NCBI RefSeq assembly: GCF_034190915.1
Contig: NW_026947484.1
Location: 208,270,657 to 208,334,656 of the forward strand
DNA: 64,000 nt
Direction: 5' to 3'
Origin: Cavia porcellus
Lineage: Eukaryota; Chordata; Mammalia; Rodentia; Caviidae
Positions 46,674-58,861 of the stretch are shown in pieces (positions within the stretch are counted from its first letter, which is position 1; every line of letters begins with the position of its first letter). The position numbers and the translations under genes were made by a program. Under the pieces are notes generated by a model. That model was given only the letters and a program-made list of their open reading frames with translations, searched no databases and was not told the DNA's origin.

Positions 46674-49600
46674 TCAGTATTTATACATGTGAGTTTGATT
46701 TATTTTGCTTATGAGTATGGTCTCAAGCTGCATCCATTTATTTATAAATAACTCAATGTGATCATTCTTTATAGCTGAGTAGTACTCCGTTGTATAAAAA
46801 TACCACAACTTTTTAATCCATTCTTCAGTTGATGGACACTTAAGTTGTTTCCAAGATCTGGCTATAACAAATTGTGCTGCTATAAACATGGGTGCACATA
46901 TATCACTGTAGTATCATGTTTTCAGTTCTTCTGGGAATATGCCTAGAAGTGGAATAGCTGGAATAAATGGAACTTCCAATCCCAGCTTTTTGAGAAATCT
47001 CCAGACTGACCTCCACAATGGTTGCACCAGTCTACACTCCCACCAACAGTGCAACAGAGTTCCTTTTTCCTCACAGCCTCTCCACCATTTGTTGTTGGTA
47101 GTTTTCTTGATCCTGGCCATTCTTTCTGGAGTGAGATGGAATCTCAGTGTGGTTTCCATTTGCATTTCTCTAACAAGTAATGATGATGAACCTTTTTTCA
47201 TGTATTTATTTGTCATTTGTATTTCTTCATCTGAAAATTGTGTATTCATCTCAGATGCCCGTTTTTGGATTGGATCTTTGAATTTTGGGGGCCTGATTTT
47301 TCATATTCTTTATATGTTTTAGACAGAAGTCCTTTGTCTGAGGGACAGTTCACTAAGACTTTTTTCCCGGTTTGTGGGTTTTCTTTCCACTATGCTGGAG
47401 ATTTCTTTTGACATGCAGAAACTTTTTAATAAGAGGTGATCCCAGTTATTGATTCTCAGAAGTATTTCCCATGCAGTTTGATTCCTGTTCATGAATTCTC
47501 TACCTACCCCTATGACTTCAAGATTTTTACCCAATTTGTCTTCCAATAAATTTAGTGTTTCTGTTTTAATATTCAGATCTTTGGTCCATTTAGATTTTAA
47601 TTCAATACATGGTGATAGGCATGGTTCTAGTTTTAGTTTTTGGCATACGGAGAGCCAGTTTTTCCAACACCATTTATTAAAGAGACTGTCATTCTTCCAG
47701 TGAATATGTTTGGCCTCTTTATCAAAGCTAAGGTGGTTGAGTGTGTTTGTAGTTGTGGTTGTATCTTCTAATCTATTCCTTTGATCTTCGACTCTGTTTT
47801 GTTTCCAGTACCATGTTGATTTTACTACAGCTGCTTTGTAGTATAACTTCAAGTCAGTGATTGTGATGCCTCCTGCCTTGCCTTTGCTGCTTAGAACTGT
47901 CTTTGCTATTCTAGGTCTTTTCTCACTCCAGATTAATTTTAGGAGTGATTTCTCTAGACCAATGAGGTATGTTGATGGTATGTTTATTGGGATTGCCTTA
48001 AATCTATACAACAGCTTTGGGTGAATGGTCATTTTCACAATATTTATTCTTCCTGTCCATGAGCAAGAAATGTCTCCCATTTTCTGAGATCCTCTTCAAT
48101 TTTTTTTTCAGTGTATTATAATTTTCTCTATATAGCTCTTTCACTTCTTTTATGGCAATAATTCCTAAATATTTCATTTTTTAGTTGCTAGTATGAAGGG
48201 TGTGTCATCTCTTATTTCTCTCTCTGTGATTTTGTTGTTAGTGTACAGAAATGCTATTGATTTTATATCCAGCTAAATTGCTGAATTTGTTTATTATACC
48301 TAGGAGTCTTTCAATGGAGTTTTGGGGGTTTTCTATGTAGAGTATCATGTCATTTGCATTTAATGATAATTTAACTTCATCTTTTCCAAGCTTTATCCTT
48401 TTATTTTTCTCTCTTGTCTAATTGCTCTGGCTAGTATTTCCAGTACTGTATGGAATAGGAGTGGTGATAAGGGACATCCTTGTCTTGTGCCTCATTTTAA
48501 GGTAAAGGCTTTCAGTTTGGGGCCATTTAGTTGATATTCACTGTTGGTTTGTCATAGATGGCCTTTATTATATTAAGATAAAGATCATCTATTCTGATTT
48601 TCTGTAAGATTATCATAAATGAATGTTGGACCTTATCAAAAGCTTTTTCTGCATTTATAGAGATGATCATGTGATTCTTACTTTTGTCTTTATTGTTTTG
48701 GTGGATTACATTTATTGATTTACGTATGTTGAACCATACCTGCATGCCTGGTTGAATCCCACTTGGTCATGCTGTATAATTTTCTTTCTTTCTTTCTTTC
48801 TTTCTTTTTTTTTTTTTTTTTTTTTTTTTTTTGGTCTTTTTCATTTTTATCGGTACCAGGGATTGAACTCACAACTGCCTGCTTGCAAGGCAGGTGCTTA
48901 TGCCGCTGAGCTAAATCCCCAGCCACTGTATAATTTTCTTGATGATTTGCTGTATTCTATTTGCCAATATTTTATTGAGGATTTTTGCATCTGATTTTAT
49001 TAGGGAGACTGGCCTGTAGTTTTCTTTTTCACTTGGGTGTTTCTCCGGTTTGGGTACTAGAGTAATATTTGCTTCCAGGAATGACTTGGGAAGGATTGCT
49101 TCCTTTTCAATTTCATTGAAGAGTTTGAGGAGTGTCAGCATTAAGTCTTTTCTGTACTTCTTGTAGAATTCTGCAATGAATCCATCTGGGCCTTGGCTCT
49201 TCTTTGTAGTTAAGGATTTAATTACATTTTCAATTTCATTAATAGAATTTGGGTTACTCAGCAGTTTTACATCTTCTTGACCTAGCTTTGTTACTTCATA
49301 TGTTTCTAGGAACCTGTCTATTTCTTGTGAGTAGAGGTTTTTGAAATAGGCGTTGATGATCTTCTGTATTTCTATAGTCTGTAGTGATTTCGCCTTTTTC
49401 ATTCCTTATTGCATGAATTTGAGCTTTTTCTTCCCTTTTTTAAATAAGGTTGGCTAGGGGCTTATCCATTTTATTTATTCTTTCAAAGAACCAACTCTTT
49501 GATTCACTGATTCTTTGGATTGTTTTCTTAGTCTCTACTGCATTATTATCTGCTCTGATTTTTATAATTTCGTCTCTTTTGGCTTTGGGCTTGACTTGCT

Positions 49601-50490
49601 CTTCTTTTTCTATATGCTTGATGTGTAGCATCATGTTATTTATTTGTTTTCATTCTGTTTTCCTGATGTGGGAACTCAGTGCAATAAATTTTCCTCTGAG
49701 GATAGCTTTCATTGCATCCCACAGTATCTGGTAAGTTGTATTTGCATTTTCATTTGCTTGTAGGTACTGTTTAATTTCTTCTTTAATTTTCCCTGTGACC
49801 CACTGATTACTCAAGAGTGTGCTATTTAGTTTCCATGTGTTTGTGGGATTTTTGCAATGTTTTTATCACTAATTTCTAATTTCATGGCACTATGTTCTGA
49901 TAACATACATAGGATAATTTCAACACTTTTGCATTTATTTATGTTCTGTGAGCTAATATATAGTCTATTTTAGAGAATGTCCCATGTACTGCTTAGAAAT
50001 GTGTATTCTGATGTTGTTGGATGGAACACTCTGTATATGTCTATCAAGCCCATTTGTTCACAGGTCTGATTCAGTTCTTTTATTTCTTAGCTGATTTTCT
50101 GTCTGGTTGATCTGTCCCTTGGTGTCAATGTTGCGTTAAGGTCTCCTGTTATAACTGTGGTACTGCTAATTTGGTTTTTCATTTCTGTTAATACTTGCTT
50201 TATATAATTGTGTGCTCTGGAATTTGGTGCACATATATTTAAGATTGCTAATTTTTCCTCTTGAAGTTTCCCCCTAACCAGTATTTAATGACCTTCTTTA
50301 TCTCTTCTGATCGTTATTGGTTTGAAATTCACATTGTCTGCAAACAGAATAGTGACCCTCACTTTTTGGAAGTTCCTGTTGCATGAAATATTGTTTTCTA
50401 TCCTTTGACTTTCAGTCTGTGAGCATCCTTTTGGGTTAGATGGGTTTCTTGTAGACAGAATATGATTGGATGTTGTTTCTTGATCCATTA
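46674..50490 (-). pseudogene. L1 ORF2 (endonuclease-reverse transcriptase) pseudogene
   Basis: The intact L1 protein nicks DNA and reverse-transcribes L1 RNA by target-primed reverse transcription. Visible pieces, N- to C-terminal: endonuclease remnants (50488-50100, with RRDKEGH), EN-RT linker (49634-49440), and RT fingers (49402-48911: GPDGF, KENYRPVSL, NKILANRIQ). Palm motif A lies at 48745-48600, reading INAEKAFD where the family has an Asp at the N. Motif C, near 48360-48349, reads NAND where FADD is expected. The thumb is the 253-codon frame 48080-47319. The C-terminal Cys-rich segment is 47249-46914 (GCEEKGTLLHCWWEC) and the terminus 46889-46674. Two of three catalytic aspartates are thus Asn, and frameshifts separate most pieces. 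A SINE sits at 48787-48925. Confidence 0.93.
48787..48925 (-). mobile_element. Young ID-type SINE in L1 ORF2, minus strand
   Basis: Reverse-complement head GCTGAGCTAAATCCCCAGCC and a B-box region (GGTACCAGGGATTGAACTC), with a poly(T) and (TTTC)n tail side. A perfect 15-bp TSD (CTGTATAATTTTCTT) lies at 48772-48786 and 48926-48940. High similarity to the copies at 51275 and 53566 suggests recent amplification. Confidence 0.97.
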
Positions 50491-50599
50491 TGCCAGCATG
50501 CTTCTTTTAATTGGTGCATTGAGACCATTTACATTAATGGTTATAACTGTTGTATGTTGGTTTATTATTGACATGTTATCTTGCTGCTGTTGTATCATT

Positions 50600-51600
50600 A
50601 TCTTTCCATTTTGTTTAATTGTGTACTTTACTTAGTGGTTTTTTCCTAAGTGTTTCTAATCTGTCTTTCACTATTCTTTGCAGGGTTGGTTTATGATCAT
50701 AAAGTTTTTCAGCTGTTCTTTGTTGTGGAAGTATCTTATTTCTCCATCCACTTTGAAGGACAGTTTCACAGGGTACATCATCTAGGTTGGAAATCATTTT
50801 CCTTTAGGATCTGAAATACTTCACTCCGTGTCCTTCTTGACTTTATTGTTTGTGCTGAGAAGTCTGCTGTGATTCCGATAGGTTTCCCTTTATGGGTGAC
50901 CTGTCTTTTCTCTCTGATAGCTTTTAATATTCTATTCTTTTGTTGGATTTCTGGGATGATGATTATTATATGTCTGGGTGTAGTTTTATTTTGATTATGG
51001 CTATTTGGAATTCTATATGCTTCACTGATCCTGATATCAGTTTCCATTCTCATTTTTGGGAAATTTTCAGCTATTACTTCTCTAAATATCCTCTTGACAT
51101 TTTTCATGGTGTCCTTTCTTTTTCATTTGTCCCTATCAATCTTATGTTGTTTTTGTTTGCATCACTTTGCAGCTGTTGAATTATTTCCTAATTTCTTGTT
51201 ATTTTTAAACGATCTTTTCTTTCCTGTTCACTAGCTACAATCTTGTCTTCGAGGTCTGAAATTCTATGTTCGCTTTTTTTTTTTTTTTTGTCTTTTTCAT
51301 TTTTATCGGTACTGGGGATCAAACTCACGACCACCTGCTTGCAAGGCAGGTGCTTATGCCACTGAGCTAAATCTCCAGCCCTCTATGTTCACTTTCATTG
51401 AGATGATTTTTACAACTTTCAATGAAATTTTTGATTTCCTGTATATCTCTTTGCATCTGCTTTATGTATTCTGTTTGTTTCTTACATTGTTCAGGTATTT
51501 CAGGTATATGGCATATATATTCTTCTGTGTACATAGCTCCTAGGGTTTCTTGGGATAGGCTGTAGCTTTGAGATTGTATTTTGGTCTTTAGTTTGTCATT
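50600..51600 (-). pseudogene. L1 ORF1 pseudogene
   Basis: Remnant of the L1 RNA-binding trimeric chaperone. The best stretch (51107-50778) covers the ORF1p RRM: ENFPK, SEAYRIPNSHNQNKT, HIIIIIPEIQQKNRILKAIREK, GITADFSAQT and a QPR end. The C-terminal domain follows at 50777-50615 in another frame. Upstream (51108-51560) is the coiled-coil region, broken by stops and by the SINE at 51275-51381. 51600-51905 is GC-rich and probably the 5' UTR. Confidence 0.88.
51275..51381 (-). mobile_element. Young ID-type SINE in L1 ORF1, minus strand
   Basis: Same family and orientation as 48787-48925, with a poly(T) tail end on the left. A 12-bp TSD, TCTATGTTCGCT/TCTATGTTCACT (one mismatch), lies at 51263-51274 and 51382-51393. 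Confidence 0.96.
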
Positions 51601-51905
51601 TTCCTATATTTCCATGTTTCAAGTGTTGTTCCAAGGCTTCCCCAGGGCAAGTTGGAAATCCTCTTCTATGCCCTCAGCTCCTGGGACTCTGGCTGCCCAG
51701 TTCCCCAAATTGAGAAGGATAACTGGGGTTGGAGCCATCAGGTCCAAGCCCTATGGTGCAGGTTGAGTGTGGCAGGAAGCTGAAGTTCCTTGGCCGGGCC
51801 TCAACAAGGATCCCAAACTCCCTGGGATCGAGGGATGGTGTGGGGACACTCGCAGCAGGCTGCTCAGCGTCTGGAACTGAGGGTGCCTGCAGGCCAGAGA
51901 CCTCA

Positions 51906-52435
51906 CGTTCACTCTATAAAACATTTCAGAAAACAACCATTCAGGATGATCCTTATCCTGGCATCACTGGTCATTTCTACAGCAATTAAGCACTTTTATT
52001 TGCCACCAATTGTCTGGAACAGTAGCTGAACAAATTAGTCCTGTGCCAGATTTATACTGCTGCACTCAGATGGCAACATATTTTCTGTGTCCGCCAGCAT
52101 AGCTGAGTTCAGAGTCATAAACTTAGTTGTTAAACTAACTCAGAGGGGTCTCATATTCACCTTACCTAGTAGCGTTGCATCCTCTCAAGTGACTGCACTT
52201 AAGATGACCTCATATCTCAGGGTGGTTTCTATTATCTCCAGCTGGGTTTCTCATCTTCTTCTCAGCTGGATATTCTTCACATTTCACCTGTGGTTGAGGC
52301 CAGTTCCAGTTTCCAGGACTGATAAAAATTTGAATAAGGAAAATTAAGCAACTGTAAGGGGCCATGCATAAACATCTTTGTGCCTCGCCAGCTCCTCAGT
52401 GAAAATTAGCTTTCTCTTTGTTTATATCAAAGTAT
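51906..52435. other. No gene seen
   Basis: Moderately mixed-composition sequence between the L1 5' end and an LTR. The 86-codon frame at 52087-52347 has no recognised domain. Confidence 0.45.
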
Positions 52436-52440
52436 CCTTG

Positions 52441-52918
52441 TGTCTTGGTTACCTTTATCTTGTTGCTGGGACAACACCCAAAATTAAGGAAGGAAATGTT
52501 TATTTAGCTCATAGCTTGTGTAGGTTTCAGACGATAATCAGCTGGCTCCTCAGCTGGCTCCAAGGCAGGGTGGCAAGCAACACTTCAAGCAGCAAAAGAT
52601 AGCAAAGCACCAAGACCAAATGCAGGGAAGAGCAAGCCACTTTCCCTTCCTTACATTGTAAGCAGCTTATGCACCTTGGGGTGGGTGTAGCATTCACACC
52701 ACCTGGGTGCCCTTCTCTTGCACAGACTGAGGATGTTACAAAGTAAGGACCCTGGCCTTTGCTGAATCACTTAAACTTCTGACCTTCTCAACTAGACACA
52801 ATGAACAACACCCTAAAGGGAAAAGAGCTCGTCCTCTATACCCCAGGATGTAGAGCTGCTGAGTCACTTAGCTAAGCTTCTAGACTTCTTATGTTGACAC
52901 GATATTTCAATCATAACA
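52441..52918 (-). mobile_element. MaLR-type LTR, minus strand, 5-bp TSD
   Basis: Minus-strand start TGTTATGATTGAAATATCG, end ...CCAAGACA. The 5-bp duplication CCTTG is perfect (52436-52440, 52919-52923). The minus-strand AGAAGCTTAGCTAAGTGACTCAGCAG matches the LTR at 12060, so both belong to one subfamily; this copy is longer (478 bp). Confidence 0.9.
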
Positions 52919-52923
52919 CCTTG

Positions 52924-53547
52924 CAAACGTGATAGTCTATATCTGGAAGATGGATATAAGACTTGTCACATATGCCAATTGGGATGCTTATTGCATTGAC
53001 CCCTCTGCATTTGAAAGCTCTCTTCCTTGCTTTATCTCTTTACTCCAGTTTTGGGCATTGAGTCTCATCTTTTATGATTTGCCAACTGCTTTTTTTTCTT
53101 GCAGACTGACCTGATGCTGATTTGCCTATCTGGGTTTCACATTGCTAAGTCCTTGGTCTCCCTTGTTCATGGGTTTTACCGTTAGAGCAGACTCTCTTTT
53201 TGATCTTGGGCACTTCTTCCAAGATGTATCAGTGACCGTGTCTGCTGATTTTCCCTTCAATTGGAACATAGATTTGAGTGCAGTTTCTCAGATCATTCTC
53301 TACTCATCTGTGCATAGCACTGCAAATTTTGTTGGTGAAGGTAATGAATGATTTGAGTTAAAGCTCCATTATCCAATACAAAGTGAAGTATATACAATTT
53401 GAGAAAAGTAGTTAAATGAATATTACCCAACTAGAATGCTTTCCTTCACATTTTAATACAATTAACACAATTGGTGATAAAGTTTCATTATTCAACCCCA
53501 AATACCAGCTGCTTTCCTATCAGATAAAAAAAATGTGCCAGGACAAG
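52924..53547. other. No gene seen
   Basis: Unassigned sequence with frames up to 69 codons and no domain. Confidence 0.5.
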
Positions 53548-53565
53548 ATTGAAATTTGGGCTGCT

Positions 53566-53685
53566 GGGGGCTGGGGATTTAGCTCAGTGGCATAAGCACC
53601 TGCCTTGCATGCAGGCAGTTGTGAGTTCGATCCCCAGTACCAATAAAAAGGAAAAAGACCAAAAAAAAAAAAAAAAAAAAAGTCA
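53566..53685 (+). mobile_element. Young ID-type SINE, + strand
   Basis: GGGGGCTGGGGATTTAGCTC head, GAGTTCGATCCCCAGTACC B-box end, AATAAAAAGGAAAAAGACC then a 21-A tail. An 18-bp perfect TSD ATTGAAATTTGGGCTGCT lies at 53548-53565 and 53686-53703. Confidence 0.97.
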
Positions 53686-53703
53686 ATTGAAATTTGGGCT
53701 GCT

Positions 53704-56700
53704 CCATGACTATAGAATAATTCAACTTAAAAGGACCAAGGTTCATCTGGTCAATTCACCTGCAAATTTGGAATTGATTCTGAAATCAATACGTTCAATC
53801 TGCTTTTAAATTTTTCAAAGATGGATTTTTGTAGAATTTGTGACATACTTGAGAAAAAGTAATTACTCTTAAGGCTAAAAGTTTACCCTCATATATCAGA
53901 GGATCCTTATTTCTGAAATATTGCCTGACTTTCTGGTATTTCATTTTTTGTAAACATAAAATCTATCTCCTTTGTCCTTCTTGAACACTTAGTGTCATTA
54001 TTCTGGTTTAGTCTTCTACAGAGGTTACAAATTTGATCTTTTCTGTTTTATTTCTTGCTGCTACATTTTTCCCCTAAATACACTTTGTTTTTCTCAGAAA
54101 GTCAAATTAACTTGAAAGAGTAAAATTCAAGGAATTAGATACTTTGCTTCCCCCATCTCACTGCCCAAGGACAATATCAAATAAGGTAGGCATTGTTTGG
54201 TCTAATTTCTAGGAAAAATAAGGCAGCCAGAGAGGAGCTAAGCTTATGTATGATTATCAACCTGATGCTATGAATTTCAAACTTAAATTAAAAATTATTT
54301 GTGATACTGTAGAAAATGAACTCAAAATAGCCTCAGATTAAGGCATGAATTGGTGTTACAGTAGTGTTGTTTATCAAAGTTAGCTCATAAACAAATGGCT
54401 GCAAGAAATGGCTACCCATACTCACAGCAATTGAAAACTTAATGTGAATGGGAAATAGTCTATAAAGATATTTTGCTCTTAACGTGTGATACTGAATACA
54501 TCATTGGGTTATTGCAATTGTAAGGGAATGAAAACATGAAGGGTTTTTCAGAGGTCATATTTCTTGGACGGCTACTTGAAGAAAACACTTGGGAGCTAAA
54601 ATAAAATCTTCCCAACAAATTTTCTTGATTGAGTATCCACCCAGACTGTTGAGGCAAAAGTCAGTGACTTGCACAATTGCCGTTGCCATCTGTTTCCCAA
54701 GAATGATTGTTGATTAATGTGTGCTATGTAAATCCATCCACTTTATAAGCAGTGACCTACAATTACTCATGCAAAACTATCTGATGAAGCAATGAAGCAG
54801 TTGATCAATGACAATAAAGTCGCATTAAAGATCTGGCCAGTCTGATGTTATAGAGTAGGTAATATATTTCAGCTACTGGGGTTATGTTAGTCAAACAGAA
54901 AAATTCAATTGTATACAGTTGATGTATGTTTCTTTGAAGGCATTTTTCCTGTTTACTATACAAGGATCTTGATTTGAAAGGACATACATCTTTTTCACAC
55001 ATTAATCAAGTGAATCGAAATTGCTAGATAAAGCTGTTTTGTTTTCTTCTCCCTTAACTCTTTGCCTTTTCTCTTAAAGATTTTATAATTTCTGTATACT
55101 TACTATAGCAATTCATATTTGGAACTAAATCCTCAGTCCCAAGCACAATTCCTGATAAAATCGTTAAGTGAATATTTTTTGGATGCATCAATAATGATAT
55201 TGGCCATTTGAATCAAAAGTTTTAGAATATATATACATTTTTAGCTCAAAATTTCCATACCTAGAATATTTATATAATGGGAAAATTAAATAAGCTCCCA
55301 AAGTTAAAGGTACAAGAATATCATTTATAACACTAAGAAAAGAATATAAAAAACTTAATCTGCCCACATCATAATTAAATCATAATATACTTAGTATTTT
55401 GTGTCATTATTAAAAATGATGGAACAATATAATGAATGGCACAGAAAAGTATAATACTTAAGTGTTACAAACTGTGAAATAGTAGAGTATAATATTAGCC
55501 TAAAATTCTTGTGTGTATGTATGTGAATATGTTATATATAATAATATGGACATACACATAGCTTGAAATAAGTATAATAGTTAAATTTCATTTGTAAGTG
55601 GTTAAGTTTCACTCTAAGTTCATGTATATATTTTTACTCTTCTTATTTTTCTACATTTTAGAGTTTTTCTACTTAGAGGTCATTAAATGTGTAATTACCA
55701 TAAAATTAAAATAGCTAATTAGATTTCTCAAAGCTGAATAAGCCAAATACTATGTTTATTATCTTGACAGGTAAGCCACACATTCTCTAAACTGGAAATT
55801 CAGCTACCAAATGCAGAAATCATTTCTATAAATTCCCTGATTCTTTACCCAGAACTTGTTTTCTTAGATGTATCTGGTGATGAACAGAAGTTCTTGTTGC
55901 TGAAGAGCACCAAAATATCTTTAAATTTGTATTGTGGTTTGCTATAATTTTCATTATAATTTCGGTATCATTTCAAAGTAAGTTATTTTTCTTTGAATCC
56001 CTCAAGTATTTGAAAACAAACATTATATTTTAATAAAGACAAATTTCAGACACATTAAAGAACCAGTTGTGAAATATATACATATATATATATATGTGTG
56101 TCCATGTACACTTAATGTCATATACACAAAATGATGAAAGTTAAGGGGAAAAAATTAGGAAAAAACTGTTGGTAAAGTCATAAAAGTCTTTCAAAACTAG
56201 ACATCAGAAATCTGTTGTATTGACAGTAGTTAAAAATTTTAATGTAAATAATAAACCTCTAAATAAAACCAAACCTAAGGAGAGCCATCACTTGCAATAA
56301 TAAGTAATTGGTCAAAGGCATAACCCAAGGCAAAGCCCACCACCGTGGCAAGCTCTAAATACATCATGGTTTTCCACTCTGACAGTGGCCCTCTTTCTGG
56401 GAGCCTGGCTTTGGATAAAACTCCACTACAGTCCTGGCCTTATCTCACAGTAGCGGAAGCAGCGGCCGTTTTTAATGGGAACTTCGTGTTTAAGATTGAG
56501 CTGTTCTACAGATAAGAAGTCACAGAATACACATGCATAGAGATGCCATTGCAGCACGTGGATGAGAGATGGCCGTCAGAGTCAGATGTGGAGCGCAGGG
56601 CTAGGAGCAGATCTCAGGGAGGTTTAAGCATCAGGAAGCTCAGACTGGAAGCTATAGCCAGCATCACCCTCTACAGTAAGGAACCAGAGCAGTCACATGG

Positions 56701-56739
56701 AGCGACATCTACAGTTCCAGTGGAAGAATAATGTCTAGA
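53704..56739. other. No gene seen; AT-rich, GC-richer block at 56290-56740
   Basis: Mostly AT-rich with no repeat I can name. (TA)n-like patches are at 55225 and 56078. The block at 56290-56740 is GC-richer with a 62-codon frame, but shows no domain or splice-framed exon. It ends where L1 sequence begins. Confidence 0.5.
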
Positions 56740-57104
56740 ATATGTAAAAGAATTCAAACAGTGTAACACCAAAAATACGCAGAGAGCTAAATCATAATGG
56801 GCAAGTGATTTAAACAGATACGTCTAAAAAGAAGTAGAAGTGACCAATAAGCATATAAAAAGTTTCAATACACTTAGATATTAGGGAAGTATAAACCAAA
56901 ACTACCTTGAGATTCTGTCTTAAGCCAGTCAGAATGTTTAACGTTGAGAATGTAAGAAATAATAAATCCTGATGACAATGCAGGGGAAATGAAATACTTC
57001 TACACAGATGGTGAGGAAGTAAAGTAGCTCAGCCACTGTGAAAATCAGTTGAACGGAATGCTTGCATAAACTAAAAGTCAAAATATCATATTACCTGGTT
57101 TTAT
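56740..57104 (+). mobile_element. Old L1 ORF2 C-terminal part, left piece
   Basis: GGGCAAGTGATTTAAACAGAT...CATATAAAAAGTTTCAATAC...ACTACCTTGAGATTCTGTC reads as the diverged C-terminal third of L1 ORF2 (+). It is interrupted by an LTR and continues at 57426. Confidence 0.75.
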
Positions 57105-57425
57105 TAGTTTTTCTGTTGTTAATACACAATTGCCAATGACCACAATTTAAAGGTAGAGGTGTAATTTACCTTAGGTTGTCAGGAGATTCAGTAGTCATGA
57201 TCAGCTGGCCCTACGGCAGGAACATCATGGTAGAAGGGTGGGTGAAGCAAAGATATTTGGCTCATGGCAGCCAGGAAGCAGAGCAGGAAAACAGAGCTGG
57301 AGAGAAAAAGGTGAGGGATCAGAGATATTTCACCCAAGGTCAAACCTCCAGGACTCACTCAGACACACCCAGAAGTGTGCTCCACCAGATCCCTGAGTAA
57401 CTCCCAAGTCAAAATCAAGCTAGCA
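57105..57425 (-). mobile_element. MaLR-type LTR, minus strand, inserted in L1
   Basis: The + strand runs TTTTATTAGTTTTTCTGTTG...GATCAGCTGGCCCTACGGC...ATCATGGTAGAAGGG...CTCATGGCAGCCAGGAAGC, the reverse complement of a MaLR LTR. It splits the L1 sequence at 57104/57426. Edges are approximate and no TSD was resolved. Confidence 0.72.
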
Positions 57426-57640
57426 AAATAAAGTTTGCCAGTCATAGCACACTTTGGTATGTACCTGACAGAATTAAAGCCAGCATGCCGTAGGGAACCT
57501 CCACATCCACGTTTAGTGCAGCACAGTACAACAGCCAAGATATGAATCCAGACTTCGTGCCCATCAACAGGTGAGCGGATGAAGAAATTGCAGCCTATTT
57601 ATTGATCAGTAAAACACATCACTGAAATGAAAATACAATT
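57426..57640 (+). mobile_element. Old L1 ORF2 terminal part, right piece
   Basis: GTGCAGCACAGTACAACAGCCAAG...GTGCCCATCAACAGGTGAGC...GAAATTGCAGCC reads as the conserved terminal segment of L1 ORF2. It continues the copy at 56740 after the LTR. Confidence 0.75.
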
Positions 57641-58500
57641 TAATCTACCAACATATAAAACTATAAGTAAAAAAACAAATTAAAGAATATAACAAAGAAA
57701 ATGCACAGTAAGTATTGACACAGAAATAAATGAGATGGCAAAAAGAAAATCAACAGATCAAATTAATTAAAATTCTGATACTGAAGGTTTTTCAATAATG
57801 TGGGAAATCCATTGGCCACTGTACTGATAAACAACAGAAATACACAAACAATAAATAAGAAGAATGTAAGTATCAATGTACAGAAGATATTTGTAAAAAT
57901 CTTGCCAGGACATTAAAAGTGTTTACCAAAATTAATAATTCTAGGACAGAGAATGAGAGAAGAGACAGAGACAGAGAGAAGAGGAGAGAAAGAGTTTTAA
58001 CAGACTAATATGCATAATAAAATTAACCACAACAAATTAGGCACACAAGACAATTCACCCAAACTTGTATGCATGTGCCTTCCACTCCAAGCTGAACAGA
58101 CTCCACAATGAGCATACACTTTCAGCTATATGAAAATCCGTTATTTATTGCGATATTATTTACAATTGCAGACTAAAAATAATTTTTTATCCAGTTAGTA
58201 GAGATTGGTTGAATAAACTGTGGAGCTTGCTACTGTTGTAAAGAAAAAAGCAAATTACTAGGAACGAATTTGGACGTTTCCTGGAGATTTTTTATGAGAA
58301 AGAAACAATGTGCAAAAAAAAAAAAAAGCATATATGATGTGCTTTTATAACGTGTTTGCATGAACTTATAAACATATGTAATACATAATTTCTTCTAAGA
58401 AGAAATTTTGATGAAGAACAGAATACTTGCATGATCTTAAAGTGTCTCCCAGAAGACTACATACTAGTTCAAACAAGAAGAGAAATAAAAGCTGTTAGGG
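57641..58500. other. Probable remaining old L1 3' UTR and unassigned AT-rich sequence
   Basis: A-rich sequence with no coding signal. A short (GAGACA)-like purine patch lies at 57955-57990, and an A run near 58313-58326. Confidence 0.4.
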
Positions 58501-58504
58501 AGTG

Positions 58505-58860
58505 TCTTAGACGTATCAGCTAACATTTCATGAGGTGATGTAAATTAAGAGCAACAATGAGTTATAGAAAGAGAGTGTGTACTACCACGACCCACTGTCT
58601 TGAAGACGGGGAAGTACTGAAGTACTAGGGCCCTTACAAAAGGAGGAGGGGACAAGAGCTCTCCTGCTCTGCCCCCTGTGAGGGTGCAAAAGGAAGCTGG
58701 CCATCCGCAAAGCAGAAAAGGACCCTCTCCAGATGCAGGCGCTGTGAGCACTCTGGTCTCAACTTCCCAGCTTCTAGACTTGTGAGAAATAAATAGTTAT
58801 TGTTTAAGCCATCCAGTGGTATGTTGCTACAACCGATGCCATAGACTAAGAACTGTGCTT
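58505..58860 (+). mobile_element. MLT1-like MaLR LTR, + strand
   Basis: GGGCCCTTACAAAAGGAGGAGG, CCCTGTGAGGGTGC, AAGCTGGCCATCCGC and the terminal GACTTGTGAGAAATAAATAG..GTTTAAGCCATCCAGTGGTATGTTGCTAC..CATAGACTAAGAA follow the order of MLT1-type LTRs, including the AATAAA. Diverged; edges approximate. Confidence 0.82.
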
Positions 58861-58861
58861 C

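Larger units (their letters stand above)
46060..51905 (-). mobile_element. Near-complete L1 'C', minus strand, inactive
   Basis: In reading direction: a short 5' UTR piece (51905-51600), ORF1 (about 51600-50600), ORF2 (about 50490-46674) and a 3' UTR (46673-46060). Two young ID SINEs interrupt it. At about 5.85 kb including the SINEs it approaches full L1 length. It is better preserved than the other L1s here, with open stretches up to 253 codons, but multiple stops and lost catalytic residues make it dead. No TSD was found; the left end is an AT microsatellite. Confidence 0.93.

Noticed and set aside
47319..48080. 253-codon minus-strand ORF, longest in the window, as a host gene
   Set aside because: It is the thumb region of L1 ORF2 and continues into other broken ORF2 pieces on both sides.
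56290..56740. GC-richer block as a processed pseudogene or exon
   Set aside because: No protein family recognised in any frame, no poly(A) tail or TSD seen.
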